A stretch of 64,000 nt of DNA from Rubrobacter calidifluminis (GCF_028617075.1 NZ_JAQKGV010000001.1:62001-126000); one strand, 5' to 3'. Positions 7,945-17,323 are shown, counted from the first letter of the stretch. The notes: generated by a model from the sequence alone, not told the origin. Numbers and translations: made by a program.

Positions 7945-9054
7945 TTGGGTAAAGAGATGCGGGCCCTTGTACTCGAAGCCCCGGGAGGGGGGCTGCGGTT
8001 AGAGGAGGTTCCCGTACCGGAGCCGCGGGACGGGGAGGTTCTGGTGAAGGTCACCTCTTGCGGGGTCTGCCACACGGACCTGCACGTGATCAAGGGTGAG
8101 ACGGCATTCCCGACGCCCGCGGTGCTCGGGCACGAGATATCCGGCGTCGTGGAGAGGTTCGGATCCGGGGTCGAGGGGATAGAGCCGGGCCGGAGGGTGG
8201 TGGCGAGCTTCATCATGCCCTGCGGGAGCTGCCGTTACTGTGTGCGGGGCCGGGATGACGTGTGCGAGAGGTTCTTCTCACTCAACCGGTTGCGCGGGGT
8301 GCTCTACGACGGGGAGAGCCGTCTGCGGCGGGCCGATGGGTCGCCGCTGGCCATGTACTCGATGGGCGGGCTCGCCGAGTATGCCGTGGTGCCGGCCACC
8401 GACGTCTTTCCTCTGCCGGAGGGGCTACCGGCGGAGGAGTCGGCGATACTCGGATGCGCGGTCTTCACCGCCTACGGGGCGGTCAGGCACGGGGCGGACC
8501 TGCGGGCTGGGGAGAGCGTGGCGGTGGTTGCGATGGGTGGGGTGGGGTCGAACATCGTGCACATAGCGAGTGCCTTCGGCGCCTCGCGGGTCATAGCGGT
8601 GGACGTAGTGGGGGAGAAGCTTGAGGGGGCCCGGGAGCTCGGTGCCACCGAGACGGTGAACGCCTCGGAGTCGGATCCCGTGGAACGGGTGCGTGAGATC
8701 ACCGGCGGCGAGGGGGTGGACGTCTCCTTTGAGGCTCTCGGGCGTCCGGAGACCTTCGCGCAGGCCCTGGGGATGATACGCGATGGGGGACGGATGGTCG
8801 CCGTCGGGATAGCGCCGGGCGAGAGTACGGCCGCGGTTCCCATAACGCAGCTCGTGCGCAGGAGCCAGCGGATCGTCGGTTCATACGGGGCCCGTACCCG
8901 GGCGGATTTTCCCGACATACTCGGGCTCGCCGGGCGGGGCTTCATAAACCCCCAGCGGACGGTCACCCGGAAGTACCAGCTGGAGGAGGCCGCCAGGGCG
9001 TACGAAGATCTCGACCGGGGTGAGATCCGGGGCCGGGCGGTGGTCGTCGTCTAG
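7945..9054 (+). CDS. Zinc-dependent alcohol dehydrogenase (MDR superfamily)
   Basis: NAD(P)-linked medium-chain dehydrogenase of 369 aa. Catalytic zinc ligands are in SCGVCHTDLH and VLGHEISG. The four structural-zinc cysteines are in PCGSCRYCVRGRDDVC. The Rossmann segment contains VAVVAMGGVGSNIVHIA and a later acidic VIAVDVVGEK, which favours NAD(H). TTG 7945 has a GAGGGAGG about 10 nt upstream. ATG 7957 (MRALVL, the usual family start) is the alternative. It is followed 39 nt later by the permease. The substrate is probably an alcohol or hydroxyacyl intermediate of the GntR-controlled pathway. Confidence 0.88.
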   Translation: MGKEMRALVLEAPGGGLRLEEVPVPEPRDGEVLVKVTSCGVCHTDLHVIKGETAFPTPAVLGHEISGVVERFGSGVEGIEPGRRVVASFIMPCGSCRYCVRGRDDVCERFFSLNRLRGVLYDGESRLRRADGSPLAMYSMGGLAEYAVVPATDVFPLPEGLPAEESAILGCAVFTAYGAVRHGADLRAGESVAVVAMGGVGSNIVHIASAFGASRVIAVDVVGEKLEGARELGATETVNASESDPVERVREITGGEGVDVSFEALGRPETFAQALGMIRDGGRMVAVGIAPGESTAAVPITQLVRRSQRIVGSYGARTRADFPDILGLAGRGFINPQRTVTRKYQLEEAARAYEDLDRGEIRGRAVVVV

Positions 9055-9093
9055 GAAGGAGTTGCGGGATCTCTGGGAAAGGAGGAGTTTATA

Positions 9094-10449
9094 GTGGATG
9101 CACAGAATGTGGATGATGCAAGACCCCAGGTACAGGTAAGGAGGGCTGCGCTCGCGAGCGTCATCGGTACCACGATCGAGTGGTACGACTTCTTCCTGTA
9201 CGGGACCACGGCGGCGCTCGTCTTCGGGCACGCCTTCTTCCCGGAGCGCAACCCGACCGCGGGGACGCTGGCGGCGTTTGCGACCTTCTTCGTCGGGTTC
9301 GCCGCCCGTCCGATAGGGGCGGCCATCTTCGGGCACTTCGGGGATCGCATCGGGCGCAAGGCCACGCTCATAGCGACGCTGCTCGTCATGGGGATCGCCA
9401 CCTTCCTTATCGGGCTCACGCCCACCTACGGGACGATCGGGGTCTGGGGGGCTATCATCCTGACTGTCCTGCGGGTCTTTCAGGGCATAGGCGTGGGAGG
9501 CGAGTGGGGAGGGTCCGTCCTGCTCGCGATGGAGTGGGGCTCACGCAGGCGGCGCGGTCTCATGGGTAGCTGGGCGCAGATGGGCGTGCCCGTGGGGCTC
9601 TTTCTCTCGACGGTCGTCTTCAGCGCGACGCTCGCGATAACCGGGCAGGACAACTTTGACAGCTGGGGCTGGCGCATACCATTTCTGCTCTCGATAGCGC
9701 TCGTCGGCGTCGGACTCTTCGTCCGGCTCAAGATAGTCGAGACGCCTGCTTTCTCCCGGGTGCTCGAGAGCAGGCAGACGGCTCGGCTGCCGGTAGCGGA
9801 GGTCATCAAGAGCAACTGGCGTGAGATCATTCTCTCAGCCCTGATCCGGATGGCCGAGCAGGCGCCTTTCTACATCTTCACCTCGTTCGTTCTCGCCTAC
9901 GGTACGGGACACCTGCACATGAGCGAGCAGTTCCTGACGAACGCCGTGGCTTTCACGGCTCTTGTGTCCTGCTTTACGGTGCCCCTCTACGGGTGGCTCT
10001 CGGACAGGATCGGGCGCAAGAGGATGTACATGATCGGTGCCTTCGGCATCCTGATCTATGCCTTCATCTACATCGCGCTGCTCAATACCACCGTGCCTGT
10101 GCTGGTGGGTCTGGCGATAGTCCTCTCGATCCAGCCGCACGACATGCTCTACGGCCCGCAGGCCGCCTTCATCGCGGAGAGCTTCTCGACCAAGCTGCGC
10201 TACAGCGGCGCCTCTCTGGGCTACCAGCTCGCCTCGATAATCGCAGGTGGGCCCGCTCCCTTGATCGCCGGGACGCTCCTGGCCTCGACCGGGAGCGGGT
10301 ACGCCATAGCGGCTTACATCGCGTTCTGCGCGGTGGTGACGATCATCTCCACCTCCTTCATGAAGGACCGTACCGGGGTGGACATCGAAGTCGAACAGGT
10401 TGCAGGTCGGCCTGCGGGAGGCGAAGAAGGAGCGCCGAGCCGGGCCTGA
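9094..10449 (+). CDS. MFS permease, metabolite:H+ symporter (MHS) type
   Basis: A 451-aa, 12-helix transporter. The MHS signature region is near the N-terminus: SVIGTTIEWYDFFLYG, then GHFGDRIGRKATL in the loop between helices 2 and 3 and GWLSDRIGRKRMY in the second half. Family members import organic acids, betaine, proline or shikimate with protons. The GTG start has AAAGGAGGAG at ideal spacing. Co-transcribed with the dehydrogenase, it is the likely entry step for the compound processed by the divergent CoA-transferase and crotonase. Relatives of carnitine or dicarboxylate pathways are possible but unproven. Confidence 0.88.
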   Translation: MDAQNVDDARPQVQVRRAALASVIGTTIEWYDFFLYGTTAALVFGHAFFPERNPTAGTLAAFATFFVGFAARPIGAAIFGHFGDRIGRKATLIATLLVMGIATFLIGLTPTYGTIGVWGAIILTVLRVFQGIGVGGEWGGSVLLAMEWGSRRRRGLMGSWAQMGVPVGLFLSTVVFSATLAITGQDNFDSWGWRIPFLLSIALVGVGLFVRLKIVETPAFSRVLESRQTARLPVAEVIKSNWREIILSALIRMAEQAPFYIFTSFVLAYGTGHLHMSEQFLTNAVAFTALVSCFTVPLYGWLSDRIGRKRMYMIGAFGILIYAFIYIALLNTTVPVLVGLAIVLSIQPHDMLYGPQAAFIAESFSTKLRYSGASLGYQLASIIAGGPAPLIAGTLLASTGSGYAIAAYIAFCAVVTIISTSFMKDRTGVDIEVEQVAGRPAGGEEGAPSRA

Positions 10450-10466
10450 GTACGATGCTCCTTCGG

Positions 10467-10498
10467 GGGACCGGGCACCTGTCCTGGCGCCCGGTCCC
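10467..10498 (+). terminator. Stem-loop after the permease gene, weak terminator candidate
   Basis: Perfect 10-bp stem GGGACCGGGC / GCCCGGTCCC with a 12-nt loop, 18 nt after the stop codon. No U-tract follows (GGTCTTCG), so it may end transcription poorly or only protect the 3' end. Confidence 0.4.
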
Positions 10499-10583
10499 GG
10501 TCTTCGCAGTGGTACCCGGTAGCATCCGCGTGCATCTGGTATCATCTGCAAAACAGAGCATTTCTCGAGCAGGTGATGTTCCC

Positions 10584-11042
10584 TTGAGCAGTATCAGGCT
10601 CACCAAGAAGAGCAAATATGCAGTCCGGGCGCTCGTCGAGCTCGTCCTGAACGGCTCGGAGAAGGCGCAGGGCGTGTCAGAGGTGGCCCGTGCCCAGCAC
10701 ATCCCGGAGCGTTTCCTGGAGCAGATCTTCGGGGAGCTCCGGCGCGCGAACATCCTCAAGAGCCACCGGGGTGCCCATGGCGGTTTCTGCTTCGCCGTCC
10801 CACCCGAGGAGATAACCGTCCTGGACATCGTGGAGATCCTCGACGGCGAGGTCAGGCCCGCCCGCTGCTCGGCCGGGGGCTCCTGCTACATAAAGGACGC
10901 CCCGCTGTGCGCCACCAGCCGGGTCTGGGACGAGGCGCGCGTCGCGCTCGAGGAGGTCTTCGGGAAGTACACCATCGCGCAGCTCGCGGCGGCGGAGCGT
11001 GAGATCCAGGCTGGCAACCAGCCGGCCTCCGTGGGCGTCTAG
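10584..11042 (+). CDS. Rrf2 family transcriptional regulator
   Basis: A 152-aa winged-helix regulator. The N-terminal HTH (residues 1-60) contains KKSKYAVRALVEL and RFLEQIFGELRRANIL, followed by the wing HRGAHGGFCF. Three cysteines at 95, 101 and 109 (C-x5-C-x7-C) match the iron-sulfur ligand spacing of IscR-type members, so it probably senses Fe-S or redox state. TTG 10584 has AGGTGA 7 nt upstream. A weak -10 TATCAT at 10540-10545 may serve it. No isc/suf genes are adjacent, so the target is not shown by context. Confidence 0.88.
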   Translation: MSSIRLTKKSKYAVRALVELVLNGSEKAQGVSEVARAQHIPERFLEQIFGELRRANILKSHRGAHGGFCFAVPPEEITVLDIVEILDGEVRPARCSAGGSCYIKDAPLCATSRVWDEARVALEEVFGKYTIAQLAAAEREIQAGNQPASVGV

Positions 11043-11060
11043 GAGGGCTGGCCACCGGGC

Positions 11061-11711
11061 TTGGAGGAGCTACTCTCTCATCTCGGGGGCAGGACCGGGA
11101 TAGAGGAGACGGTCGTTGAGACCGGAAACGGTTGCTACCGCGTGTTGCGCCCCGCCTGTGCGGAGGCGCTGCTCGACGATGCGGATTTCGACCGGGACGA
11201 GAGGATCCCCTACTGGGCCGAGCTGTGGCCGAGCGCGATCGCGCTCGCCGGATGCCTCGGCGGGATGCAGCTTGCGGGCAGGAGCGTGATCGAGCTCGGT
11301 TGCGGGGTCGGGCTCGCGACGGTCGCCGCGCTCGCGAGCGGGGCGGATGTGCTCGCAACCGACTACTACGAGGCCGCCCTCGCCTTCACCCGGGAGAACG
11401 CGCTGAGAAACACCGGGCGCGCCCCGCGGGCCATGCTGCTCGACTGGAGGCGGCCCCCGCGGGATCTGCCGCGCTTCGAAGTGGTCATCGCCGCCGACGT
11501 CCTCTACGAGCGCGAGAACGCCAGGCTTCTGGCCGGGCTCGTCCCCCGGCTCATCGCGTCCGGCGGAGAGGCAATAATCTCCGACCCCGGGCGCAAGAAC
11601 TCGGCGTACTTCCTGGAGGAGATGGATCGGGCGGGGTTCGATCGCGAGACGGACACCCTGGAGGTCGAAGGAGCGGAGATCCTGCTGCACCGCTTCCGGC
11701 GGGCTCCCTGA
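11061..11711 (+). CDS. SAM-dependent methyltransferase, Methyltransf_16 (METTL20/21-like) type
   Basis: A 216-aa class I methyltransferase. The family signature PYWAELWPSAIALAGCL precedes motif I VIELGCGVGLATV (about residues 75-87). The acidic residue binding SAM ribose is in VLATDYYEAAL, and the motif IV position reads VVIAADVLYER. Members of this family usually methylate protein lysines (for example electron-transfer flavoprotein or ribosomal targets); the bacterial substrate is not visible here. TTG 11061 has only a distant AGGAGGG upstream, so the exact start is uncertain. Confidence 0.75.
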   Translation: MEELLSHLGGRTGIEETVVETGNGCYRVLRPACAEALLDDADFDRDERIPYWAELWPSAIALAGCLGGMQLAGRSVIELGCGVGLATVAALASGADVLATDYYEAALAFTRENALRNTGRAPRAMLLDWRRPPRDLPRFEVVIAADVLYERENARLLAGLVPRLIASGGEAIISDPGRKNSAYFLEEMDRAGFDRETDTLEVEGAEILLHRFRRAP

Positions 11712-11741
11712 GCCGGCCTGCCAAGAGGCCGATACCCATCC

Positions 11742-11750
11742 TGATATACT
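11742..11750 (+). promoter_or_regulatory. Extended -10 promoter for a leaderless pcrA transcript
   Basis: TGATATACT forms TGn plus TATACT (11745-11750), and ATG follows 5 nt later at 11756. No SD precedes the ATG, so transcription probably starts at or beside the start codon. Confidence 0.5.
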
Positions 11751-11755
11751 TCGCA

Positions 11756-13867
11756 ATGGTGCTTTTGGACTCGCTAAACCCGACGCAGCGCGAAGCAGCG
11801 ACGCACACGGAGGGACCGCTTCTGATCCTGGCCGGGGCCGGGAGCGGGAAGACCCGGGTGCTCACCCATCGCATAGCCTACATACTCGAGCGCGGGCTGG
11901 CCGGGCCGGAGGAGATCCTGGCCATAACCTTCACCAACAAGGCCGCGAGGGAGATGAAGGAAAGGGTCGCGCTCCTCGTCGGGCCCGAATCACGCAGGAT
12001 GTGGGTCTCGACGTTCCACGCCTTCTGCGCCCGGATCCTGCGGGCCCACGCCGAGAAGCTCGGGTACAAGCGCGAGTTCACCATCTACGATCAGGCGGAC
12101 AGCGTGAGGCTCGTGAAGCGTTGCATCGTCGAGCTCGGCAAGGACCCCAAGCGGTTCAACCCGCGTGCGTTCGCAGCCCAGATCTCCGCGGCCAAGAACC
12201 AGCTCGTGAGCCCCGACGACTTCCTCAAGAGCGCCGAGGGGTACATCGCTGAGAACGTCGCCGAGGTCTACGCGCTCTACCAGGATCGCCTCTACGAGAA
12301 CGACGCGATGGACTTCGACGACCTCATCATGCAGACGGTGGCGCTCATGGAACTCTTTTCGGACATCCGGGAGCGCTACCAGAGCCGCTTCAGGTACATA
12401 AGCGTCGACGAGTACCAGGACACGAACCACGCCCAGTACCGGCTGGTGAACCTCCTCGCCGCCGGGCACCGCAACCTGTGCGTCGTGGGGGACGACGACC
12501 AGTCGGTCTACTCCTGGCGCGGGGCGGACATCCGCAACATCCTGGACTTCGAGCGCGACTACCCGGACGCGCGGGTGATAAAGCTCGAGCAGAACTACCG
12601 CTCGACGCAGACGATCCTCGACGCGGCTAACGCGGTCATCGCCAACAACGCCTCGCGCAAGCCCAAGCGGCTGTGGACCGACGGTGAAGCCGGGGAGAGG
12701 ATAAGGGTCTTCTCAGCCCCCGACGAGCACTCCGAGGCCCGCTTCGTCGCCTCGGAGGTGGACCGGCTGCTCACTTCGGGCGTCTCGCCCTCGGAGGTGG
12801 CCGTCTTCTACCGCACCAACGCCCAGAGCCGGGCGCTCGAGGACGTGCTGGTGCGCGAGGGGATCCCGTACCAGATCGTGGGCGGGGTGCGCTTCTACGA
12901 GCGGGCTGAGGTGAAGGACGCGATGGCCTACCTCGCGGTCATCGCCAACCCGGACGACTCGGTCTCGCTCGAGAGGATCATAAACACCCCCAAGAGGGGT
13001 ATCGGGCAGACCTCGGTGGCGAAGTTGCAGGAGCACGCCGCGCGGGAGGGGATCACGCTCTACGAGGCGCTCGGCGAGGCGGGCCGGGCCGGGCTCTCCG
13101 GCAGGGCTCAGAAGAGCTGCACGGAGCTTCGGGCCCTCTTCGAGGGCTGGCGGACGGCCGCCCGGGAACTCTCCCCCTCGCAGATCATGGAGGCCGTCCT
13201 GGAGGAGTCCGGCTACCGCAGGGAGCTCGAGGCCGAAGGCACCGTCGAGGCCGAGTCCCGGCTGGAGAACCTGGAGGAGCTGGTCGGTGCCGCGCGCGCC
13301 TACGAGGCTGCAGAGCCGGAGGCCACCCTGGAGGGTTTCCTGCAGGAGCAGGCGCTCTACTCGGAGGTGGACGAGGTCGGGTCTGAAGGACGCGTCACGC
13401 TGATGACGCTGCACAACGCCAAAGGGCTCGAGTTCGATCACGTGTTCATCGTCGGGATGGAGGAGGATACCTTCCCGCACGCCCGCTCGATGGACGAGCA
13501 GAACCTCGAGGAGGAGAGGAGGCTCTGCTACGTCGGGATCACGCGGGCGAAGCGGACGCTCACGCTCTCCCACGCCAGGTCGCGCACGAGCTGGGGGGAG
13601 AGGGAGTACAGGATGCCCTCGCGCTTCATCTCGGAGATCCCGGAAGAGTTCAGGACCGGAGGAGCCCCTGGTTTCGTGGCCCGCCGCGGGAGGAGCGAGC
13701 CCGAGCCGGCAGTCGTCACCCCCGGCTACCGGGCCGGTGAGAGGGTCAGGCACGCGAAGTTCGGGCTCGGCGAGGTCGTCGAAGCCCGAGGGGACAGGGT
13801 GGTCGTCAGGTTCGGGACCGAGGAGCGGACCTTCGTCCCGGAGATCGCGCCGCTGAGCAAGGCATGA
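11756..13867 (+). CDS. pcrA: UvrD/PcrA-type ATP-dependent DNA helicase
   Basis: Superfamily 1A 3'-5' helicase, 703 aa, used in repair and replication-fork clearance. It starts MVLLDSLNPTQREAATH (Q motif). Motifs in order: I GAGSGKTRVL, Ia ITFTNKAAREM, II VDEYQDTN, III VVGDDDQSVYSWRGA, IV LEQNYRSTQ, V TLMTLHNAKGLEFDHV, VI YVGITRAKRTL. The C-terminal tail ends with a PcrA-type domain, VRHAKFGLGEVVEARGDRV, which in PcrA binds RNA polymerase. The ORF stays open far upstream, but the helicase homology begins at ATG 11756. It is followed by a 16-nt spacer and the pyrophosphatase gene. Confidence 0.93.
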   Translation: MVLLDSLNPTQREAATHTEGPLLILAGAGSGKTRVLTHRIAYILERGLAGPEEILAITFTNKAAREMKERVALLVGPESRRMWVSTFHAFCARILRAHAEKLGYKREFTIYDQADSVRLVKRCIVELGKDPKRFNPRAFAAQISAAKNQLVSPDDFLKSAEGYIAENVAEVYALYQDRLYENDAMDFDDLIMQTVALMELFSDIRERYQSRFRYISVDEYQDTNHAQYRLVNLLAAGHRNLCVVGDDDQSVYSWRGADIRNILDFERDYPDARVIKLEQNYRSTQTILDAANAVIANNASRKPKRLWTDGEAGERIRVFSAPDEHSEARFVASEVDRLLTSGVSPSEVAVFYRTNAQSRALEDVLVREGIPYQIVGGVRFYERAEVKDAMAYLAVIANPDDSVSLERIINTPKRGIGQTSVAKLQEHAAREGITLYEALGEAGRAGLSGRAQKSCTELRALFEGWRTAARELSPSQIMEAVLEESGYRRELEAEGTVEAESRLENLEELVGAARAYEAAEPEATLEGFLQEQALYSEVDEVGSEGRVTLMTLHNAKGLEFDHVFIVGMEEDTFPHARSMDEQNLEEERRLCYVGITRAKRTLTLSHARSRTSWGEREYRMPSRFISEIPEEFRTGGAPGFVARRGRSEPEPAVVTPGYRAGERVRHAKFGLGEVVEARGDRVVVRFGTEERTFVPEIAPLSKA

Positions 13868-13883
13868 GGAGGAGAGGTACAGG

Positions 13884-15506
13884 ATGGCACACGTCTACGT
13901 GACGGGACATCGCAACCCGGACACCGACACGATAGCCTCCGCCATAGGTTACGCGGAGTACAAGAACCTCGTGGACCCCGACAACACCTACGCCGCGGCC
14001 AGGCTGGGGGAGCCCAACACGCAGACCCGCTGGGTGCTCGAGAAGAGCGGGGCGGAGCCGCCGAAGCTCCTCAAACACATCATGCTCCGGGTCAAGGACG
14101 TGATGAAGACCGACATCGTGGTCGCCAGCCGCGACGATCCTTTACGCAACGTCGGGCTCGCGATGGCGAAGAACGACGTGAGCCAGATCCCGATAGTAGA
14201 CGAGAAGGGAACGCTCATCGGGATCGTGACCGAGCGGAACCTCGCGAGGATGTACATAAGGGAGTCGCGGGAGGCCTCCACCTTCGCCGGCACCCCCGTC
14301 TCGGTCGGCTCGATGGTCGAGGTCCTGGAGGGTGAACTGCTCGCCGGGGAGGACAAGGAGACCTCGGGCAAACTGTGGGTCATCTCTATGAGCGTCGAGT
14401 CGATGGGGGCCTCGATGGAACCCGGGGACATCGTCGTAATCGGCGACCGCAGGGAGGCACAGGAGAAGGCGATAGAGCTCGGGGCCGGGGTCATGGTCGT
14501 CTCGAACGGCCGCCGGCCAGACGACGAGGTTCTCCGGCTCGCCGAGAAGAAAGGGGTCACGGTCATCCTCTCCCCGCTCGACTCCTACGTCACGAGCCGC
14601 ATGATCCAGCTCTCCGTCCCCTGTTGGGAGGTGATGAACCCCGACCCGCTCACGGTCTCGCCGGACGACCTCCTCACCGACATCACCCAGCAGGTGATGG
14701 AGGTCCACTACCGGGCGGCCGTCGCGGTGGACGAGGAGAGGAGGCCGCTCGGGATCGTCACCCGCACCGATCTCTTGAACCCCGAGCCCCGCAGGGTGCT
14801 GCTCGTGGACCACGCCGAGGTCGGCCAGAGCGTACCCGGGGTCGAGAACGCGCAGATCGTCGAGATCCTCGACCACCACCACATCGGGGACATCGAGACG
14901 AGCACCCCGATCTCGGCGACCTTCGACCCGGTGGGCTCGACGGCGACCCTGATCGTCGAGCGCTACAGAAGGAGCGGGCTCGAGCCTGAGAGGTCCACCG
15001 CGATGATGCTCCTCGCCGCCGTTCTCTCGGATACGGTCATCCTCAACTCCCCGACGACGACCGACCGCGACAGGGAGGTTGTGAAGTACCTGGAGGAGCT
15101 GCTCGGGCTCGACGCGGAGAAGTTCGGCATGGAGATGTTCGAGGCTTCCTCGGACGTCTCCGGGCTCTCGGCGGAGCAGATCATCGAACGCGACGCCAAG
15201 GAGTACTCCCTCAAGAACGGGGAGCGAATAAGCATCTCCCAGATAGAGACCGTAGGACCGGGGCTGCTCGCGCGCAAGGACGAGCTCGTGGCCGAGCTCG
15301 AGAAGAAGCGGGAGAACAACGGCTACCTGCTCTCGGCGCTCATGGTCACCGACATAACCCGGGGCGGGACGGAGCTTCTGTGCGTCGGGGAGCGTTCGAT
15401 CGTCGAGCGTGCCTTCGACCGGAAGGCCGAGGACGGCGTGATCGACCTGCCGGGCGTGATGAGCCGCAAGAAGCAGGTCGCCCCGAAGCTGCTGGCGGCT
15501 TTCTAG
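13884..15506 (+). CDS. ppaC: Family II Mn-dependent inorganic pyrophosphatase with CBS and DRTGG regulatory insert
   Basis: Hydrolyses pyrophosphate in the cytosol; 540 aa, longer than the roughly 310-aa plain enzyme because of an insert. The N-terminal DHH segment reads GHRNPDTDTIASAIGYAEY (metal ligands H and D). CBS 1 spans about 65-130 (VKDVM...IGIVTERNL), DRTGG about 130-245 (GDIVVIGDRREAQ), CBS 2 about 250-300 (VMNPDPLTV...LGIVTRTDL). The catalytic half resumes with LLVDHAEVGQ and EILDHHHIGDI. Adenine nucleotides bind CBS pairs in this family and tune activity. The ATG has AGGAGGAG upstream. Confidence 0.93.
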   Translation: MAHVYVTGHRNPDTDTIASAIGYAEYKNLVDPDNTYAAARLGEPNTQTRWVLEKSGAEPPKLLKHIMLRVKDVMKTDIVVASRDDPLRNVGLAMAKNDVSQIPIVDEKGTLIGIVTERNLARMYIRESREASTFAGTPVSVGSMVEVLEGELLAGEDKETSGKLWVISMSVESMGASMEPGDIVVIGDRREAQEKAIELGAGVMVVSNGRRPDDEVLRLAEKKGVTVILSPLDSYVTSRMIQLSVPCWEVMNPDPLTVSPDDLLTDITQQVMEVHYRAAVAVDEERRPLGIVTRTDLLNPEPRRVLLVDHAEVGQSVPGVENAQIVEILDHHHIGDIETSTPISATFDPVGSTATLIVERYRRSGLEPERSTAMMLLAAVLSDTVILNSPTTTDRDREVVKYLEELLGLDAEKFGMEMFEASSDVSGLSAEQIIERDAKEYSLKNGERISISQIETVGPGLLARKDELVAELEKKRENNGYLLSALMVTDITRGGTELLCVGERSIVERAFDRKAEDGVIDLPGVMSRKKQVAPKLLAAF

Positions 15507-15528
15507 AACGAGGCAACGGAGGTTTTGC

Positions 15529-15810
15529 ATGATATCCCGGGATGAGGTGCGCCACGTCGCGGAGCTGGCGCGGCTGGAGCTGACCGACGAGGAGCTGGAG
15601 AGGATCGGCGGCCAGCTCGGCGCGATCCTGCAGAGCATAGAGAAGATCGGAGAGCTCGACCTCTCGGGGGTCCCTCCCACGGCGAACCCGCTCAACCTGA
15701 CCAACGTGCTCAGGCCAGACGAGCCGCAGGAGGAGCTCTCCGTGGAGCAGGCGCTCGCCAACGCGCCGGAGGTCGAGGGCAACCTCTTCGTCGTCCCGAG
15801 GATAGACTGA
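15529..15810 (+). CDS. gatC: Asp-tRNA(Asn)/Glu-tRNA(Gln) amidotransferase subunit GatC
   Basis: Small stabilising subunit of the GatCAB amidotransferase, 93 aa. It has the family N-terminal helix pattern [20 protein letters not shown] and the mid-region [18 protein letters not shown] that wraps GatA. ATG 15529 has GGAGG at good spacing. gatA starts 1 nt after its stop. Confidence 0.93.
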   Translation: MISRDEVRHVAELARLELTDEELERIGGQLGAILQSIEKIGELDLSGVPPTANPLNLTNVLRPDEPQEELSVEQALANAPEVEGNLFVVPRID

Positions 15811-15811
15811 G

Positions 15812-17260
15812 GTGGAGGGGCTGCTCGAGCTCTCGGCCTTCGAGCTGGCCGGGAAGATAGCGTCGGGAGAGGTCTCGGCCCGGGAGGCGGCCGAGGCCGC
15901 CAGCGAGCGCGTGGAGGCCGCAGAACCCGAGGTGCACGCCATGATCACGCCGACGCCGGAGCTCGCTCTGGAGCGGGCGGAGCGGGTGGACGAGAGGAGG
16001 GCGCGGGGCGAGGAGCTCGCGCCCTGGGAGGGCGTTCCGATCGCGGTGAAGGACGTGCTCTCCACCCGCGGGGTGCGCACGACCTGCGGTTCGCGGATCC
16101 TGGAGAACTTCGAGCCGGTCTACGAGGCGACGGCGCTAGCGCGTCTGGGGGAGCCGGTAGTCGTGGGCAAGGCGAACATGGACGAGTTCGCGATGGGCTC
16201 CTCGACCGAGAACTCGGCCTTCGGCCCGACCCGCAACCCGTGGGATCTCTCGCGGGTCCCGGGGGGCTCCTCGGGCGGCTCGGCCGCGGCGGTCGCCGCC
16301 GGGGAGGGCTGGTGGGCCCTGGGGACCGACACCGGTGGCTCGGTGCGCCAGCCCGCCGCCCTCTGCGGGATCGTCGGGCTCAAGCCGACCTACGGGCGCG
16401 TCTCGCGCTACGGGCTCGTCGCCTTCGCCTCCTCGCTGGATCAGATCGGACCGATGACCCGCGACGTGCGCGACGCGGCGCTGCTCCTCTCGGCGATCGC
16501 AGGCCGCGACCCGCGCGACTCGACGAGCGCGAGCGCGGAGGTTCCCGACTACCTGGCGGAGCTCGATCGCGGGGTGGAAGGCCTTCGGGTCGGCATCATC
16601 GGCGAGATGATGGGGGAGGGGATAGAGCCAGGGGTGCGCGAGGTCGTCGAGCGGGCGGCGAGGAGCCTCGAAGAGGCTGGGGCCGAGGTCGGCGAGGCGC
16701 ACCTGCCGCACCAGGAGTACGCGCTCGCGGCCTACTACATCATCGCCCCGGCGGAGGTCTCCTCGAATTTGGCCCGCTTCGACGGGGTGCGCTACGGGAT
16801 GCGGGTCGAGGCAGAGGGGGTGCACGAGATGTTCCGCAGAACCCGCGGGCGTGGCTTCGGGGACGAGGCCAAGCGGCGCATCATGCTCGGCACCTACGCG
16901 CTCTCCTCCGGCTACTACGAGGCGTACTACGCCCAGGCGCAGAAGGTGAGGACCAGGATCATCGAGGACTTCAGGGCGGCCTTCTCCCGCTTCGACGTCC
17001 TGCTCTCCCCGACCTCGCCGACGGTCGCCTTCGGGCTCGGCGAGAAGGTGGAGGACCCGCTCGCGATGTACGCGCAGGATATCTGCTCTATCCCGGCGAA
17101 TCTGGCCGGCATCCCCGCCATCAGCGTCCCGGGGGGACTCTCGGAGGGGCTCCCGGTCGGGGTGCAGCTCATGGGGAACCACTTCGCCGAGGCGACGCTG
17201 CTGCGGGCCGCACGCACCGTCGAGGAGGCGTCGGGGTTCAGGTTCGAGATGAGGCCGTAG
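15812..17260 (+). CDS. gatA: Asp-tRNA(Asn)/Glu-tRNA(Gln) amidotransferase subunit GatA
   Basis: Glutamine/asparagine amidase subunit that releases ammonia for GatB; 482 aa, normal length. Amidase-signature residues are visible: catalytic Lys in [10 protein letters not shown], and the Ser-cisSer pair in [16 protein letters not shown] and [19 protein letters not shown]. The GTG start lies one base after the gatC stop, implying translational coupling. Presence of gatCAB implies that Asn-tRNA and/or Gln-tRNA are made indirectly. Confidence 0.94.
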   Translation: MEGLLELSAFELAGKIASGEVSAREAAEAASERVEAAEPEVHAMITPTPELALERAERVDERRARGEELAPWEGVPIAVKDVLSTRGVRTTCGSRILENFEPVYEATALARLGEPVVVGKANMDEFAMGSSTENSAFGPTRNPWDLSRVPGGSSGGSAAAVAAGEGWWALGTDTGGSVRQPAALCGIVGLKPTYGRVSRYGLVAFASSLDQIGPMTRDVRDAALLLSAIAGRDPRDSTSASAEVPDYLAELDRGVEGLRVGIIGEMMGEGIEPGVREVVERAARSLEEAGAEVGEAHLPHQEYALAAYYIIAPAEVSSNLARFDGVRYGMRVEAEGVHEMFRRTRGRGFGDEAKRRIMLGTYALSSGYYEAYYAQAQKVRTRIIEDFRAAFSRFDVLLSPTSPTVAFGLGEKVEDPLAMYAQDICSIPANLAGIPAISVPGGLSEGLPVGVQLMGNHFAEATLLRAARTVEEASGFRFEMRP

Positions 17261-17266
17261 GGCCGG

Positions 17267-17275
17267 TGCTAGAAT
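17267..17275 (+). promoter_or_regulatory. Extended -10 element upstream of gatB
   Basis: TGCTAGAAT (TGn plus TAGAAT) just after the gatA stop, predicted start near 17282. It would give gatB and the genes after it their own transcript. A 10-codon ORF with GTG start (17284-17316) begins at that transcript's 5' end. Confidence 0.4.
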
Positions 17276-17323
17276 GGCCCGAGGTGAGGTTGCTGGCAGG
17301 AAAGTTCGAGGTGTAGCGACGCT

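Noticed and set aside
10467-10498. Strong terminator after the MHS permease
   Set aside because: The stem is perfect but no U-tract follows, so it is listed only as a weak candidate.
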